Below, one piece after another: positions 10,143-22,662 of a DNA stretch of 39,645 bases. Both the position numbers and the translations under genes were made by a program. Below the pieces are notes generated by a model, which was not told where the DNA came from, made no database searches, and saw nothing but the letters and a program-made list of their open reading frames with translations. The first letter of the stretch is position 1. The number at the start of each line of letters is the position of its first letter. The DNA comes from Phaeoceros laevis (taxonomy: Eukaryota; Anthocerotophyta; Anthocerotopsida; Notothyladales), in assembly GCA_049999765.1 (NCBI GenBank), contig JBNGIQ010009210.1, positions 1 to 39,645 of the forward strand. Reading direction: 5' to 3'.

Positions 10143-11681
10143 CGTTGGAGGAGGCAAGAGTGTGCAACCTGCAAACTCGTCTGTCTTCCGTGCAAGTTTC
10201 GCTGCTCACCTCGAAAGATATCCCGTGACCTGATGAGTGGTGGTTCCACAGAACAATCGAGGGTTACGTATGCATCAACACAAGCACAAGTCCCTTTGTC
10301 ACTTGGCTTGAGCAGGAGATGCGTCATCAAGGGAGCTTGTTGTGGCCTTCGCTTTGATGTACCTTGGTGGAGGTCAATGGATACAGGTAGCCAGGTGCTA
10401 GACAGACAGCTGTCGGCGGTAGCTGCCTTTCCTTCAGCGGTATGTTGAGGTTGTTGAGGTTAGTAGTACTCGATGTGGAAGTCTGAACTTGCTTAACCCT
10501 TTTTGGGTCGGCCCCCTTTTAGGGCTTTGGTAACTTGGCTTCATGTGTGATCTGAGGGGCGTGCAGCAGGTAACTTTGCCGGTACCAGCCGGTACTCGCG
10601 CCAACGTTCCAACCTGCAGTGATTTCGCCGCGAGTTCCGCCAGGAAAAGTTAGTTTGTCCAAAACCGGTGGCCAGACGGGCGCCGACGGTCACCACCCAG
10701 GGTTGATGGTTCTTTGGGGCCAGATTCCAGGCGCTACACAGGTCAATTGGGGAAAAGCAACAGATCGTACTGTGCGCTTCGTCGACGTGCATCTACAGCT
10801 ACCAAAAACTTGCAATCAGAGGCCTCCCCTGTCTAAAAGCATTCTTCGAACAACCAACCTACTCCTCGCTGAGGGGCCCTCCCACGAACTGAACCTTTAA
10901 AGCAGAGATAGCTCCCTCATCCGGCCCTTCAGCAGCGGTTGCAGCACTTCCCTCGGATAATCCCAAGCGTCCTTCATACACAATTACACATGCTTCGCAT
11001 TGCAGGAGGTCCGGGAAGCTCTGAGGTGCTGTCGAGTATTGTTACTCCACTGGCAGCTAGGGCAGCTCCAGTCTCAGATTGTGGCAATTGCTGATGGCTG
11101 TCAGGAGGCGCAATGCATTGCACTGGTGCTGAGGGCTGGTCTGACAACGTTGCAGTCCCGACCAATGGCAGTACCCTCGATCTCCGCCCTTTGCTGTTGT
11201 AAATTTAAAGCAACGGGCCGGGAATGAGGAGCGTGGACAGTGAACGTTAAGATTGTCAACCTTAAGCAGGAGCGGACCTCCGACAGAAGGAAGAACCTGC
11301 GCCAGATTTAGAGCTGTTCCTTCAAAGATCCGGTGCAGCTAGGCTGCTTGCTGTGAATCGAACTAGATAAAGATAGCGCTATAGCACGAAGTGAAGTTGC
11401 AAGTTCATGTTTCTGCGAAACTCGGTGCAGGCAGTATCATTTTTTATTCTTGTACGTTGCTGCAGAACACTCACTGCGGATACACTTCGCACGACATGGT
11501 ACTTCCCATCCGATCTACATTCCAAGCCACTGGCCCGAAGGACGCGGATAGTCCTTCCAGTTCTACACCCTGGCAGCATTTTTCTTGAATTTTGCATTCC
11601 CTCGTGCTAACTCTGCAGCAGTGTGTCACCTCCCATTCCATTTTCCTTTTTGGCGCAACCTTGCCCTCTAATCAAAAGGAG

Positions 11682-11686
11682 AAAAA
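11682..11686 (-). terminator. RNA polymerase III T-run terminator for tRNA-Pro
   Basis: On the minus strand a run of five T lies 21 bases beyond the 3' end of the tRNA, as expected for pol III termination. Confidence 0.6.
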
Positions 11687-11707
11687 GCATACAGTGTTTC
11701 TGATACA

Positions 11708-11779
11708 GGGGCATTGCGAGAATCGAACTCACGACCTCTCGCACCCGAAGCGAGAATCATACCACTAGACCAAATGCCC
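11708..11779 (-). tRNA. tRNA-Pro, anticodon CGG
   Basis: Read on the minus strand, 72 nt fold into a standard cloverleaf. The acceptor stem GGGCATT/AATGCCC has seven perfect pairs with discriminator C. The anticodon stem CTCGC/GCGAG encloses the 7-nt loop TTCGGGT with anticodon CGG. The T arm is GTGAG-TTCGATT-CTCGC with one wobble pair. The A box (TGGTCTAGTGGTATGATTC) and B box (AGTTCGATTCT) are both present. No intron, no encoded CCA, as usual for nuclear genes. A T-run follows at 11682-11686, so it looks functional. Confidence 0.93.
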
Positions 11780-12939
11780 TCACTTAATCCAATGGAGTTC
11801 CTAAATAATTTTTTCCTAAACTTTCTGGACTGTCACTCTGGCAAACAACTTGGTGGTGGTCCCAATACAGTCATTGATGTTAAAAGCTGGCGATTTGTTG
11901 TACTGCACATGAAAATGAAGGGCCCTATTCTCGGAGCCTTAGAAGAGTTACGAGATGGCATACATAAGCACGCCGCCAGACATGAGGGACGCCATGTCAT
12001 GCAACCCCAAGTTTGGAAATGTGAAAAGAGAGGAATTTGGAAATGAAAAGAGAGGAGACCGTCTTAGTTGACGACAGGAGAATGTGAATTGTGTGACCCA
12101 ACTCCTACATTGTTTCAACCACCCTCCCCAAAGAAGAAGAAGAAGAAACTTTACTACATGCTTGATGGGTCCGAAAGGGCCACACATGAAGTACTGCAAA
12201 TGTGGTGCAAATGCAATAGGTACCATCTTCATCTAAGAGAGAGCAAGAGAGGGGTAGGGTAAAGTTCCTATGAAACTATAAATGGGAATCCAAATGGAAA
12301 GAAAGGCGAAATGGAATACAACGCGAAATGGAATGACGCGCTTCATTCCTTTATTTACTCTGTGGAAACGGCAAAAATGAAGTTTCCAGCAACCTAGGTG
12401 GAACGGTGGAACTGACTTCAACTGAGTATGGAAAATCAATATGGGGATGCGAAGTGCACAGTATATGATTTTAGTGGCTGAAATGCACTTCTCTTAAAAA
12501 GCAATGCGGAACACTTCGAGAATATGTACACAGTTTAAGGAATAGTCCATAAGCAACTTCAGCTGTCCAGCTGTCAGCGTGGTTGCCCTTCCTACATCCA
12601 AGTTCAGCCCATTGATCTTCGCTCTGTACAATCACCTTCTTCATCTCCAAAAAATACAAAAAATACCAAAAAATTCTTGAACGGCGAGATCACCTCACGT
12701 CTGCAAAATTGGTGAAAGTCTGCCAACGAAAACGTGCCCATGGTTCTCTGATCAGGTGTTATTGGCTCCATCCCACCCCACTGGCTCCTAGGTTCCCAGA
12801 AGTCTTTCCTTCCTCCACATGAGTCCACCTAGGCTCCGAGCGGTCCTGCTCATTGTCTCGACCTACTAAGGGCGACTACAGAGTACAAATTGTCTCAAAG
12901 GCTTGATATGGGCATAGAAGTAGCTTGGAACTCAGAGAC
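11780..12939. other. Intergenic stretch upstream of tRNA and downstream of RPT5
   Basis: No gene is supported. It contains a short imperfect duplication near 12010-12060 (tttggaaatg, aaagagagga twice) and a purine tract of AAG repeats at about 12130-12147. Part will be the RPT5 3' untranslated region. Confidence 0.45.
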
Positions 12940-15178
<2,239 letters not shown>

Positions 15179-16061
15179 GGCTCCGGACCTCCGGACGCAG
15201 AAACAGGTCAGTTCTTAGCAGTTCCAGGTGTGGTCGCTGGACAACCTCGAGTCGATTGCACTCCACAGAAATGTTTCCAATATTCACTCGCTCAATGACA
15301 AGTTTTAATTCCCGTCCATTTGATTGAATCTGGTTCACCTTGCCCGAGTCCCTCGACCTGTCTCCCGGCTGTTAGTCTACGGTCTGTAAACTGACCGCGG
15401 ATCACTCGATCGGTTTCTTGCTGTCGTGGAACCTTACAGATGTTTGTTCTTGATTTTCACAACTGTCTGATAGCGGTAGCCTCCTGACAAGCAGCCACGA
15501 CCGGTGAGCATGGGTGTTTCTGCTTGAGCGGCAGCAACGGTGACGAGCATGATGAGCTGAAAGGAGCCATGCCCGTCGGGTTGCCGCAACGTCCTTTGGA
15601 AGGTGAGAAGGCGTCTTTTAGTGCACTTGTCTCCTTGTGTTTCCAGCAGGCAAGTTTTTGTACGAGTATCGGCTGCTGTAGTGGCCGCCTTGTAGCCTCC
15701 TTGCATACAAAGGTACTAGGACAACACTCTGCTGGGCATGGCCTGGTATCATGGCAGTCCAGGTCACCATCTCCGATAGGCACTGTGTCGAACACTTCTG
15801 GAGCCTCCTCTAAGTTCCCATAGTGTTTTCCATGTCCACCAGGCGGCTAATCCGGCTCCCTGGACTGGGTGCTGAAGTGCTTTGAACATCCACAGACTTT
15901 AGCTTGTGGACATGCTAAATTTATCACATGAGGAAGACAGTAAATTAAGTGTCCAAGCACCTCCAGAAACAGAGCAGAGTCTGCCGTTTGCAGCAACACC
16001 GCTCTACACTATCTAGGGCTGGTTGGCACTGTAGGCTAACAACAGATTGCATGATTTCACA
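15179..16061. other. Intergenic region between RPT5 and the RING gene
   Basis: About 880 bp between two minus-strand genes. It should hold the RPT5 promoter and 5' leader and the RING gene's 3' end. Open frames of 90-112 codons exist in overlapping frames at 15434-15823, but their composition does not favour any one and no family is recognised. Confidence 0.4.
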
Positions 16062-17577
16062 CTACTGTATGTAGCGAACAAGGTTGGCGATGGGAGTCCT
16101 GCATGTAGGGCAAGTGTTGTTGATCCTGCCATGCCTCGCCAAGCAGTCGCTACAGTAGGAACCATGAGAACAAGGAAGGATGACCACGTTGCGTGGCTTG
16201 TTCAGACAGATCCCGCAAGCTTCTGCCGCTTCTCGTGCTTCCCTTTCAACCTGAGCATATCTGCGCCGAGCTACGACCTCAGCCTGGGCTTTCTCAGCTT
16301 CAAACCTGTCACGCTCAGCTGCTGCAGCTGCCAAAATGTATTCCTGTGCCTGTTTCCGGTACACTTCAGCAGCTCTCTGAATGTCTGCCCGTGCTTGCTT
16401 CTCTACTTTTGCAACCTCATAATCTTTTGCTCCCCGTAAGCTCTCTTTCTGCGCTTTCAAGCACTCCATCAGCCTCTGTGACTCCACCTGTGACTCCACC
16501 TCCGACTTCAATCGCAGCTCAGGACTTCCATTCAGCGCAGTTCTGGAAGCCCACTCAATCTCCCGTTGCATTCCCTTCTCATCTTGCACCGCAGGCTTGG
16601 CGAACTGAACCCGGGTACTGGCAAGAGCGTTAATAGTAGAGCAGAACAGCGCGAAAGCATCCCTACCCTTCTTCCTTGGAGCCACACCAGGTGTTGCCAA
16701 ACCCCGCTCAGACTCCTTTCTCTTCAACGTAGCTGGCACATGGCCCAGCCTCTCTGATTCCAGCACAATTGCGCATGTGAGGGCCGCCGCCTCCTGTTCA
16801 AGCCACTGAGCTTCGAACTCCGCACTGTAGCTCAGGGTCATAGATGCCATCCACATGAGCTCGGAACTCTTCTCCAATCGGGAGCAAGCCAGATGCAGCC
16901 TCGCCGCATCCTTGATACTACAAGCCATGGACTTCGGTGCAGTGTGCCACAGTCTTTGCCACTTCACCAGCTGAGCGAGCGTGTCCTCTGCCAGGGTCGT
17001 GTGCTCGTGCCAGGTAGGGTCAATCCGTGTCAACGTTTGCCTCCACAACATGAGCTGAAGAGCCAAATCCTGGCTATGCTCGCCGACCACTTTTGGAGCT
17101 TTTGGAAGTCCACCACCTTGGTCAGGGCCGCCAGTCTCTCCTGAGCGGCAACCAATGTGGCCCTCACTTTAGCGGCATTGGACTCCAAGACAAAAGCCGA
17201 GATGTGCGCACTGACGTTGCTGAAGCACGGGAAGAGGTGCTCCACAACCGGTACGCCAAAGGCTGGCCCAATGTGCTCGATCCACAGGCAGGCCGCTAGG
17301 ACTTCACGCAGTTTGAGGGATGGGCTTGTGGCACGGTTCCGCTTCTCCCGCATCTGCTTCTCAAGTGTGGCAAGTCCTGAACAAAGAGGAGAACGCAGCT
17401 CCAGCCTTCAGCAGCGGCTTACAATTGCAAAGAGGGGGAAACATGTTACAAGTGAAGTGGAAACAAGCGCTCACCCTTCCGTTTCCTCGCCAAGTTGGTC
17501 TTGGCCTTCATGGTGACCACGTCCTCTCCCAATTGCTCCAAAGGGTCCTGCACTTCTTCCATTGCTTGAAACGCCAT
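16062..17577 (-). CDS. RING-HC finger protein, putative E3 ubiquitin ligase, with frameshift
   Basis: Exon 1 (17577-17475) and exon 2 (17376-16062) join across a 98-bp GT/AG intron in phase 1. The C-terminus is a RING-HC domain: CGIC, then PCSHGSYCSDC, and CPTC, supplying Cys/His ligands for two zinc ions. About 190 residues before it form a long charged helix region rich in Glu/Ala/Lys/Arg (for example EKQARADIQRAAEVYRKQA), probably coiled coil. The N-terminal half is helical and unrecognised. Reading is continuous only if one base is added in the A-run at 17091-17094: one frame is coding up to AALTKVVDFQKLQK, another from VGEHSQDLALQ. This may be a sequencing error or a real lesion. The start at 17577 is a guess; the frame is open to a Met at 17757. 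Confidence 0.7.
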
Positions 17578-17754
17578 TCCTGTCCAAATGACGCGCGCAC
17601 AGCGGGGTAGGAAGGCCTGCAGACCTCCAGGAGAGCAAGTCGGAAGCAATCTGCTAAGAAGAAGCGGGCATGTCTTATACACTTCAACCTGCTCCGGGGG
17701 GAAATTTAAACTGGGACCTGTACGGGTTCCAGTGTTCCACCATAGCACCCTGAG

Positions 17755-17770
17755 CACTGGTGCACCAGTG
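17755..17770. promoter_or_regulatory. 16-bp perfect palindrome upstream of the RING gene
   Basis: CACTGGTGCACCAGTG reads the same on both strands and is followed by further GGTGCACC-like words to about 17795. Its position 180-190 bp before the likely start codon suits a binding site for a dimeric factor, but this is inference only. Confidence 0.25.
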
Positions 17771-18458
17771 CACCTCGGTGGTCACCGGTGCACCTGAGTG
17801 GCCGAGTGGAAGTAAATGTGGGAGGGAGGTCACTCAATGGGATGCAGCATGACGAGTTCCCTGAGGTAGAGCTGAGGACTGAGAAAGGTGTGGCTACTTC
17901 CGACTCAGTTCTGTGCAAATGCACAGAAACCAGGTCCATGGGAACAATAGCAGATCTCCCAGCATTGAAGTAGGCACTGGCAGTGCTCGATATTCGCCTC
18001 TGACATCACCATCACAAGTAGACTATGCATGTTCCAGAGATTTACGTACGTCACCAGCTGATTATTGATGTATAGGGGATGGAACGGCTGCTTGCTTGCT
18101 TGCTTTGGGCAGGCCAGCCGGTATGAAGCAACTACCGTTCCCATCCGAATGAATGAATTCACTGAACTTAGTTTAGTACCTCGCCGTGCTTCTTCGTCCT
18201 CGCTGCCTGCGCACAGAGGCCTGTTCTGAACTGTCGTGTAAAATGGGTCAGCCATTTCAAATGCCATGCATTTCTAACATCAGCCAACTAATATCCAACC
18301 ATTGACTTCACTATACCCAATGGACATGTTATGAAGTAGGGGCACCTTAGATTCTTAGAACATGGAACCAAATTATTTGGAAATGGGCTCCACATAACCA
18401 GATCATAAAGAAAATGGGCGAGGTAAGTAAAACAAGAATTTTAACATGTGTCATTGCA

Positions 18459-18536
18459 AAGTTGCTCCATCTATTTCTTCTTCATAAGGCTATTGTGAAG
18501 TTGCTACATCTATTTCTTCTTCATAAGGCTATTGTG
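18459..18536. repeat. 39-bp tandem duplication
   Basis: The unit AAGTTGCTCCATCTATTTCT, continuing to ...GGCTATTGTG, occurs twice in a row with one substitution (C to A at unit position 9). Recent local slippage or duplication in non-coding DNA. Confidence 0.85.
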
Positions 18537-19261
18537 GTGCTACGCGTAGTTTAAAAAGAAGAATACATCCTTTGTCCCCGAATAGAACTTTACAAGATAT
18601 TCAGTATATGGCATGCTATCCAAAGCTTCAAACTTACCAGAGGCTGTGTGAGGTAGAGGTTTGGTTCATGTTTGTTGTGTTATATGACAATTTAAGCCCC
18701 TGCTAACAAGGTCTGACTCACTCAATGAGAGATGGAGCAATATGGCTTAGTGTGTCCACCTTTGTGTTCAACTAGTGCTTGTTGTTGATGCAAGCCAAGA
18801 TCGTGTGCGTCTAAGCTGCCTTGTTGTAGGCAAGTGGAGGCACTAGCTTTTTCCAAGATCAATGCCCATGAATAATTAATCATGGTTCAACATGTCTAAC
18901 GAAAATATTGTTTTGTGTTATCATATGTGACTACTTCGGTTCAAATCATAGGCTGGAGACAAGTGGGCCAATTCGAATTATCCATCAATTTATTGATCCC
19001 GTCAAATTGCAAATTGCCGATTAAAAGAGACACATACAAAAGCAGAGGTGGCTTCTTTCTTGATGCTTGTTAGCTTAGTGGCAGTCTAAGCTGCGCATGC
19101 CTTGCGACGCCATTCAAAGGAAGCCTTAACGTGCATTTTGTGTTTTTATTAATTACTACTTTAGGTATGGTTGTTATTATTGTTAAGAAAGGAGATGTAG
19201 TTTGCATGAATGAATGAATAAATGAATTCAAGTACATTGACGGCGTTTAGACACTACCGCT

Positions 19262-20524
19262 GTGCTGCTAGAATTATTAGGTAAACACTTCTCAGTTGTA
19301 CCTTGAAAGATCACTTGCAAGGTAGCATGTCGCCACTAGCTACAAATGCCACACAAATTGTGATTTGACACTTGTCATGTAACCCTAGAACTTTGACATG
19401 TTTTGTCCCTATTTTTTCCCAGGCCTGTCCAGCAATTGGGACAAAATGGATCTCGGTTTGGTCCATGTTCACAACAAGAGTGTCTGGGATGCCATGCTGC
19501 TTGACTAGGAAAGCTACCCTATAAACCATCTTTTTGCCTTGATCCTCCCAATCTTGTGGCAATTTTGAAGCACCCGTAGTAAGTACCCTAAGAGACCAAT
19601 GCATTTGTGTTTTCATGAAGGTTATGGCCCAAGGTATGGAGACTTTGAAGCCTCCATGGATATATTCATCTTCTATGAGGTATGGTGCCCTAGCTTCTAA
19701 TATGACCACATTGCAAATTTGTTGTGCTATTTTTCTTGTCATCACTCTTCCGGATCTAATTGCTTGCAGCTGATCAGTTATCTCCTCCACCACATCTTGT
19801 CTAGCTGCAAGGGGGCAAAGGTGAGTGAGATCCCCTGTTTGAGCTCTTGCCCTAACAATTGCATACTCATACTTTTCTTTTAGGTGACCAGATGGTGTGA
19901 ACCAATCATATAGAGAATCTCTACTTAACTTATCGTATACTCCTACATTTGTTCCAGACGATGAGTGCGCCTCAGATAGTGAAGAGCTGCAGTGAGATTG
20001 CCATGTTGCTTCACAGCTGCATATATAGGTGGCCACAAATTTGCATAGAACCAATTTGTGTAAGTACCTCTCACCCTTTTTCCACTTGGTTCTTCTCCAG
20101 CACATTGCCTCTTGTTCCTAAGATTGACTGGTTGGTCATCATTCTCCTGCAGAAGTGTTATCTCAATCGGTTTTCTAGGACACCCTACAGCTCTTTTGTG
20201 CTTTGGTGCATTTGTGTGTTGAGTGGCCAAATGATGTGCCCAACTTGCAGCATCCCTTTCTAGATTTGCCCTACCCTCCTCCTCATTAACTCTGTGGAAC
20301 ATTGCTGTGATTTGTGGCCGCAAAGTGCGTTGGGGAAGTGCCATCGCAGGCAAATCTGGTTGCAAAGTGTGCTGGGAAAGTGCCATTGCAGGCAAATCTG
20401 GACAAGAAATTAAGAATTGGAAAAAAGCATGTGCAGCATGAGTGAAAATGAGAGTGTCCAGGCCAAGCCTCCATGGCTCAGAGGCTTTCAGTCCAAGGAA
20501 ACGCATGTCGCCAAGAAAATACAT
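19262..20524 (-). pseudogene. Decayed DDE-type (pogo/Tigger-like) transposase
   Basis: Read on the minus strand, an N-terminal frame (20524-19943) has GTYTNWFYANLWPPIYAAVK, a DNA-binding-like helix region. The coding sense then continues in another frame (to 19311) with SLYDWFTPSGHLKEKYEYA and the catalytic-core signature VVNMDQTEIHFVPIAG, then KHVKVLGLHDKCQITICVAF, typical of DDE_1 superfamily endonucleases. A second shift near 19320 moves it to VIFQGTTEKCLP before it ends at about 19262. Two frameshifts and loss of the later catalytic residues mean it is dead. No terminal inverted repeats were found with confidence. Confidence 0.75.
20321..20401 (-). repeat. 42-bp in-frame duplication inside the transposase relic
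   Basis: Two adjacent copies starting at 20321 and 20363 encode the 14-residue unit PDLPAMAL(S/P)Q(H/R)TL(Q/R). The period is a multiple of three, so it kept the frame, which suggests it arose while the protein was still made or by chance. Confidence 0.75.
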
Positions 20525-20864
20525 TAGTTTAAGTCAAGAATGCACATGTAGTTTATTAGGTTCGTCCCAAGTAAACCTAACGCTAAAAGCTAAAGCGTTA
20601 CATCTAAACTGATGCGCAAAATTAGTTATATACGTGCCTAAGGGTCATTTGCCGAAATATTTTATTCTTAATTATTCATTCCGCCAAATTTTAAAAAATA
20701 TTTTTTTACCGGATTGTGTAGAAAAAAATAAGGGTTCGAACCGATATCGAGCTTACGATACCCGAAAGGAAATTGCTTAGAAAATTATTTTCATGCTACA
20801 AGTCTATGAGCTAAGAATTACCACAAACAATGATAATTCTAATAAAATCTCTAGAGCACCTCAA
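20525..20864. other. AT-rich intergenic stretch
   Basis: No gene. Two small hairpins lie at 20556-20580 (TTAGGTT/AACCTAA) and about 20580-20600 (CGCT/AGCG), possibly the remains of a transposon end, but no matching partner was seen on the other side of the transposase. Confidence 0.35.
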
Positions 20865-21165
20865 CTTGTCCCTTTGGGGACACTAAAGTGGTAAAGAACC
20901 TCACCCCCAAAGGGGTGGCCGGGTTCAATACCCACTCGGGGCAGTGTGCTCTATCAAATGGTTCTTTCATTTACTTCGGCCACATGGCCCTCTCAGAGTA
21001 GATTATCCCTAGGCTAGAGCAATATAGGCCTAACAAACTAACATAGCTTAACCACCATAGATGATTAGCTAGGTAGCTCGCTACCTGGCAAGTCACAGAA
21101 ATGGTGGCGCGCTCAATTCCGTTGTGGAGTTGGTATAGCGCGGCTCTTTACTACTACTACTACTT
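20865..21165 (+). mobile_element. tRNA-derived SINE with TAC-repeat tail
   Basis: A pol III A box-like motif (CTAAAGTGGTAAAG at 20883-20896) and B box (GGTTCAATACC at 20922-20932) are about 25 bp apart. They are followed by about 230 bp of unrelated body and a 3' end of five TAC units (21149-21163). The body's last 60 bp (GGTGGCGCGCTCAATTCC, GTTGTGGAG, and a TAC tail) recur at 34411-34473. These are the defining parts of a plant SINE. Target-site duplications were not identifiable. Start is approximate. Confidence 0.65.
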
Positions 21166-21188
21166 ATGAAATTTATGTAAGCATAATA

Positions 21189-21638
21189 TCATATGATAAG
21201 GCCTTTGCTTGTAGACCAAGACACGTATTCTACATATTCAGGGTACTTCTGACAGTAAATTCTCCCAATTGCATCTACATCTATTTGTAACCAGCAATTT
21301 CCGTGTGTTCCGGATGCCCACACCATCTGCCCATATTTATTCGATAACACCAAATTACCTCCTTCTTGCATGACCAAAGTACAATTTTCATTTTTGGAAT
21401 TAGACAATGGTACAGTGCTTGTCCAAATTTCAACTTTGGGATCTCCCCAGTTTGTTGAACATTGCCATAGAGTTATATGGCATTGGTGCAATTCTAACAA
21501 ATACCTATTGTCCAAGGATATTAATGGTGGATCATTGTAAGAAAATGCTTCCCCTCCAAATAAGCTATTCATTACGAGACGAGTTTCCACTTGCCAAATC
21601 GTCTTCAAAACCAAGAGAACAATCAAAATTAGAGCCAT
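21189..21638 (-). CDS. GNA-like (bulb-type) mannose-binding lectin, secreted
   Basis: 149 residues in one exon. Residues 1-20 form a hydrophobic signal peptide (MALILIVLLVLKTIWQVETR). The rest is a B_lectin domain: an N-terminal ISLDNRYLLELHQC block, CTLVMQEGGNLVLS at about residues 86-99 and a Trp/Gly segment MVWASGTHGNCWLQID. The mannose-site consensus QxDxNxVxY is degraded here to QEGGNLVLS (Asp to Gly, Tyr to Ser), so sugar binding may be altered. The start Met is the one preceding the signal peptide, although the frame stays open toward the gap. It stands head to head with the lectin at 22663. Confidence 0.88.
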   Translation of the reverse strand: MALILIVLLVLKTIWQVETRLVMNSLFGGEAFSYNDPPLISLDNRYLLELHQCHITLWQCSTNWGDPKVEIWTSTVPLSNSKNENCTLVMQEGGNLVLSNKYGQMVWASGTHGNCWLQIDVDAIGRIYCQKYPEYVEYVSWSTSKGLII

Positions 21639-21682
21639 TTTTTTGTTCAATTTGATGCTTGAGGTGGTAAATGTGTTTAAGA

Positions 21683-22144
21683 AGCAATAGTATATAGCCA
21701 CCACATAACTAATNNNNNNNNNNNNNNNNNNNNNNNNNNNNNNNNNNNNNNNNNNNNNNNNNNNNNNNNNNNNNNNNNNNNNNNNNNNNNNNNNNNNNNN
21801 NNNNNNNNNNNNNNNNNNNNNNNNNNNNNNNNNNNNNNNNNNNNNNNNNNNNNNNNNNNNNNNNNNNNNNNNNNNNNNNNNNNNNNNNNNNNNNNNNNNN
21901 NNNNNNNNNNNNNNNNNNNNNNNNNNNNNNNNNNNNNNNNNNNNNNNNNNNNNNNNNNNNNNNNNNNNNNNNNNNNNNNNNNNNNNNNNNNNNNNNNNNN
22001 NNNNNNNNNNNNNNNNNNNNNNNNNNNNNNNNNNNNNNNNNNNNNNNNNNNNNNNNNNNNNNNNNNNNNNNNNNNNNNNNNNNNNNNNNNNNNNNNNNNN
22101 NNNNNNNNNNNNNAGCAATAGTATATAGCCACCACATAACTAAT
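21683..22144. other. 400-N assembly gap flanked by an identical 31-bp sequence
   Basis: N runs from 21714 to 22113. The 31 bases ending at 21713 (AGCAATAGTATATAGCCACC then ACATAACTAAT) are repeated exactly at 22114-22144 just after the gap. This is what two unmerged contig ends that actually overlap would look like. The true gap may be zero or negative. Confidence 0.85.
21691..21696 (-). promoter_or_regulatory. Candidate TATA box of the minus-strand lectin
   Basis: CTATATAC on the minus strand lies about 53 bp before the lectin start codon, which would place transcription start near 21660 with a short leader. The same word recurs in the duplicated flank at 22122-22127. Not tested beyond position and sequence. 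Confidence 0.3.
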
Positions 22145-22223
22145 ATATCTAGTATATTGCGTATAAATATTGTGGAGTTACCCTTGCAAGTGTGACATTG
22201 GAACTATAAACCTCAGTCTCCAC

Positions 22224-22289
22224 CTCTCCACCACTGTTTTCAAAAGATGGAATATCCTCTCCACCACTGTTTTCAAAAGATGGAATATC
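22224..22289. repeat. 33-bp perfect tandem duplication
   Basis: CTCTCCACCACTGTTTTCAA, continuing AAGATGGAATATC, occurs twice back to back at 22224-22256 and 22257-22289. It lies between the two divergent lectin genes, in their shared upstream region. Confidence 0.9.
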
Positions 22290-22662
22290 CTCTCCTGGTT
22301 GATTGTGCAGCATAAAATTACTTGTGCCCAATTCTATTTTCTATTAAAATATGTGCATGTTGATGTTATTAGAAAATATTCTAGGATCTTTTGCAATTTC
22401 CACATGTACATTTAGTGCTCATCATATATGTACCTTCCAAAGATGCTACTATTTGGAGGTGTAATAAACAAAAAATTCTTAGATCAATTTCTTGCAGACT
22501 TGGAGTATGGCATACACCCAGCAGGACAAATTAATCTCTATCCCCTACAATTTTCACATATGTTGTTTAATTCAGTATACGTCTGAGGTTCCTAACACAT
22601 CTAGTACTGCAATGAAAGAGTAGGTGCTTCACAAGTAAGAACTTTTCTATTTAGCGGAAGTC

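Larger units (their letters stand above)
8831..11707. other. Long stretch without a supported protein gene
   Basis: The first part is probably the OPA3-like 3' untranslated region. The rest has scattered small open frames on both strands, an inverted repeat at 9800-9892 and a cluster of AGCTTGCT words at 9979-10131. None of the frames gave a recognisable domain or an exon chain with matching phases. Confidence 0.45.
17578..19261. other. Intergenic region, no supported gene
   Basis: It contains the 5' region of the RING gene, a 16-bp palindrome, a 39-bp tandem duplication, and simple stretches (CTTGCTTGCTTGC near 18090, GAATGAATGAATAAATGAAT near 19206). A 120-codon minus-strand frame at 17905-18267 begins MAFEMADPFYTTVQNRP; it might be an upstream exon but no junction could be proven. 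Confidence 0.4.

Noticed and set aside
15457-15795. 112-codon Cys-rich minus-strand frame
   Set aside because: Overlapping frames on both strands are equally open, there is no signal peptide and no Cys spacing typical of a known family.
17905-18267. 120-codon minus-strand frame starting MAFEMADPFYTTVQ
   Set aside because: Possible upstream exon of the RING gene, but no donor/acceptor pair with matching phase could be shown.
21709-22135. Open frames made of unknown residues
   Set aside because: They only exist because N bases contain no stop codons.
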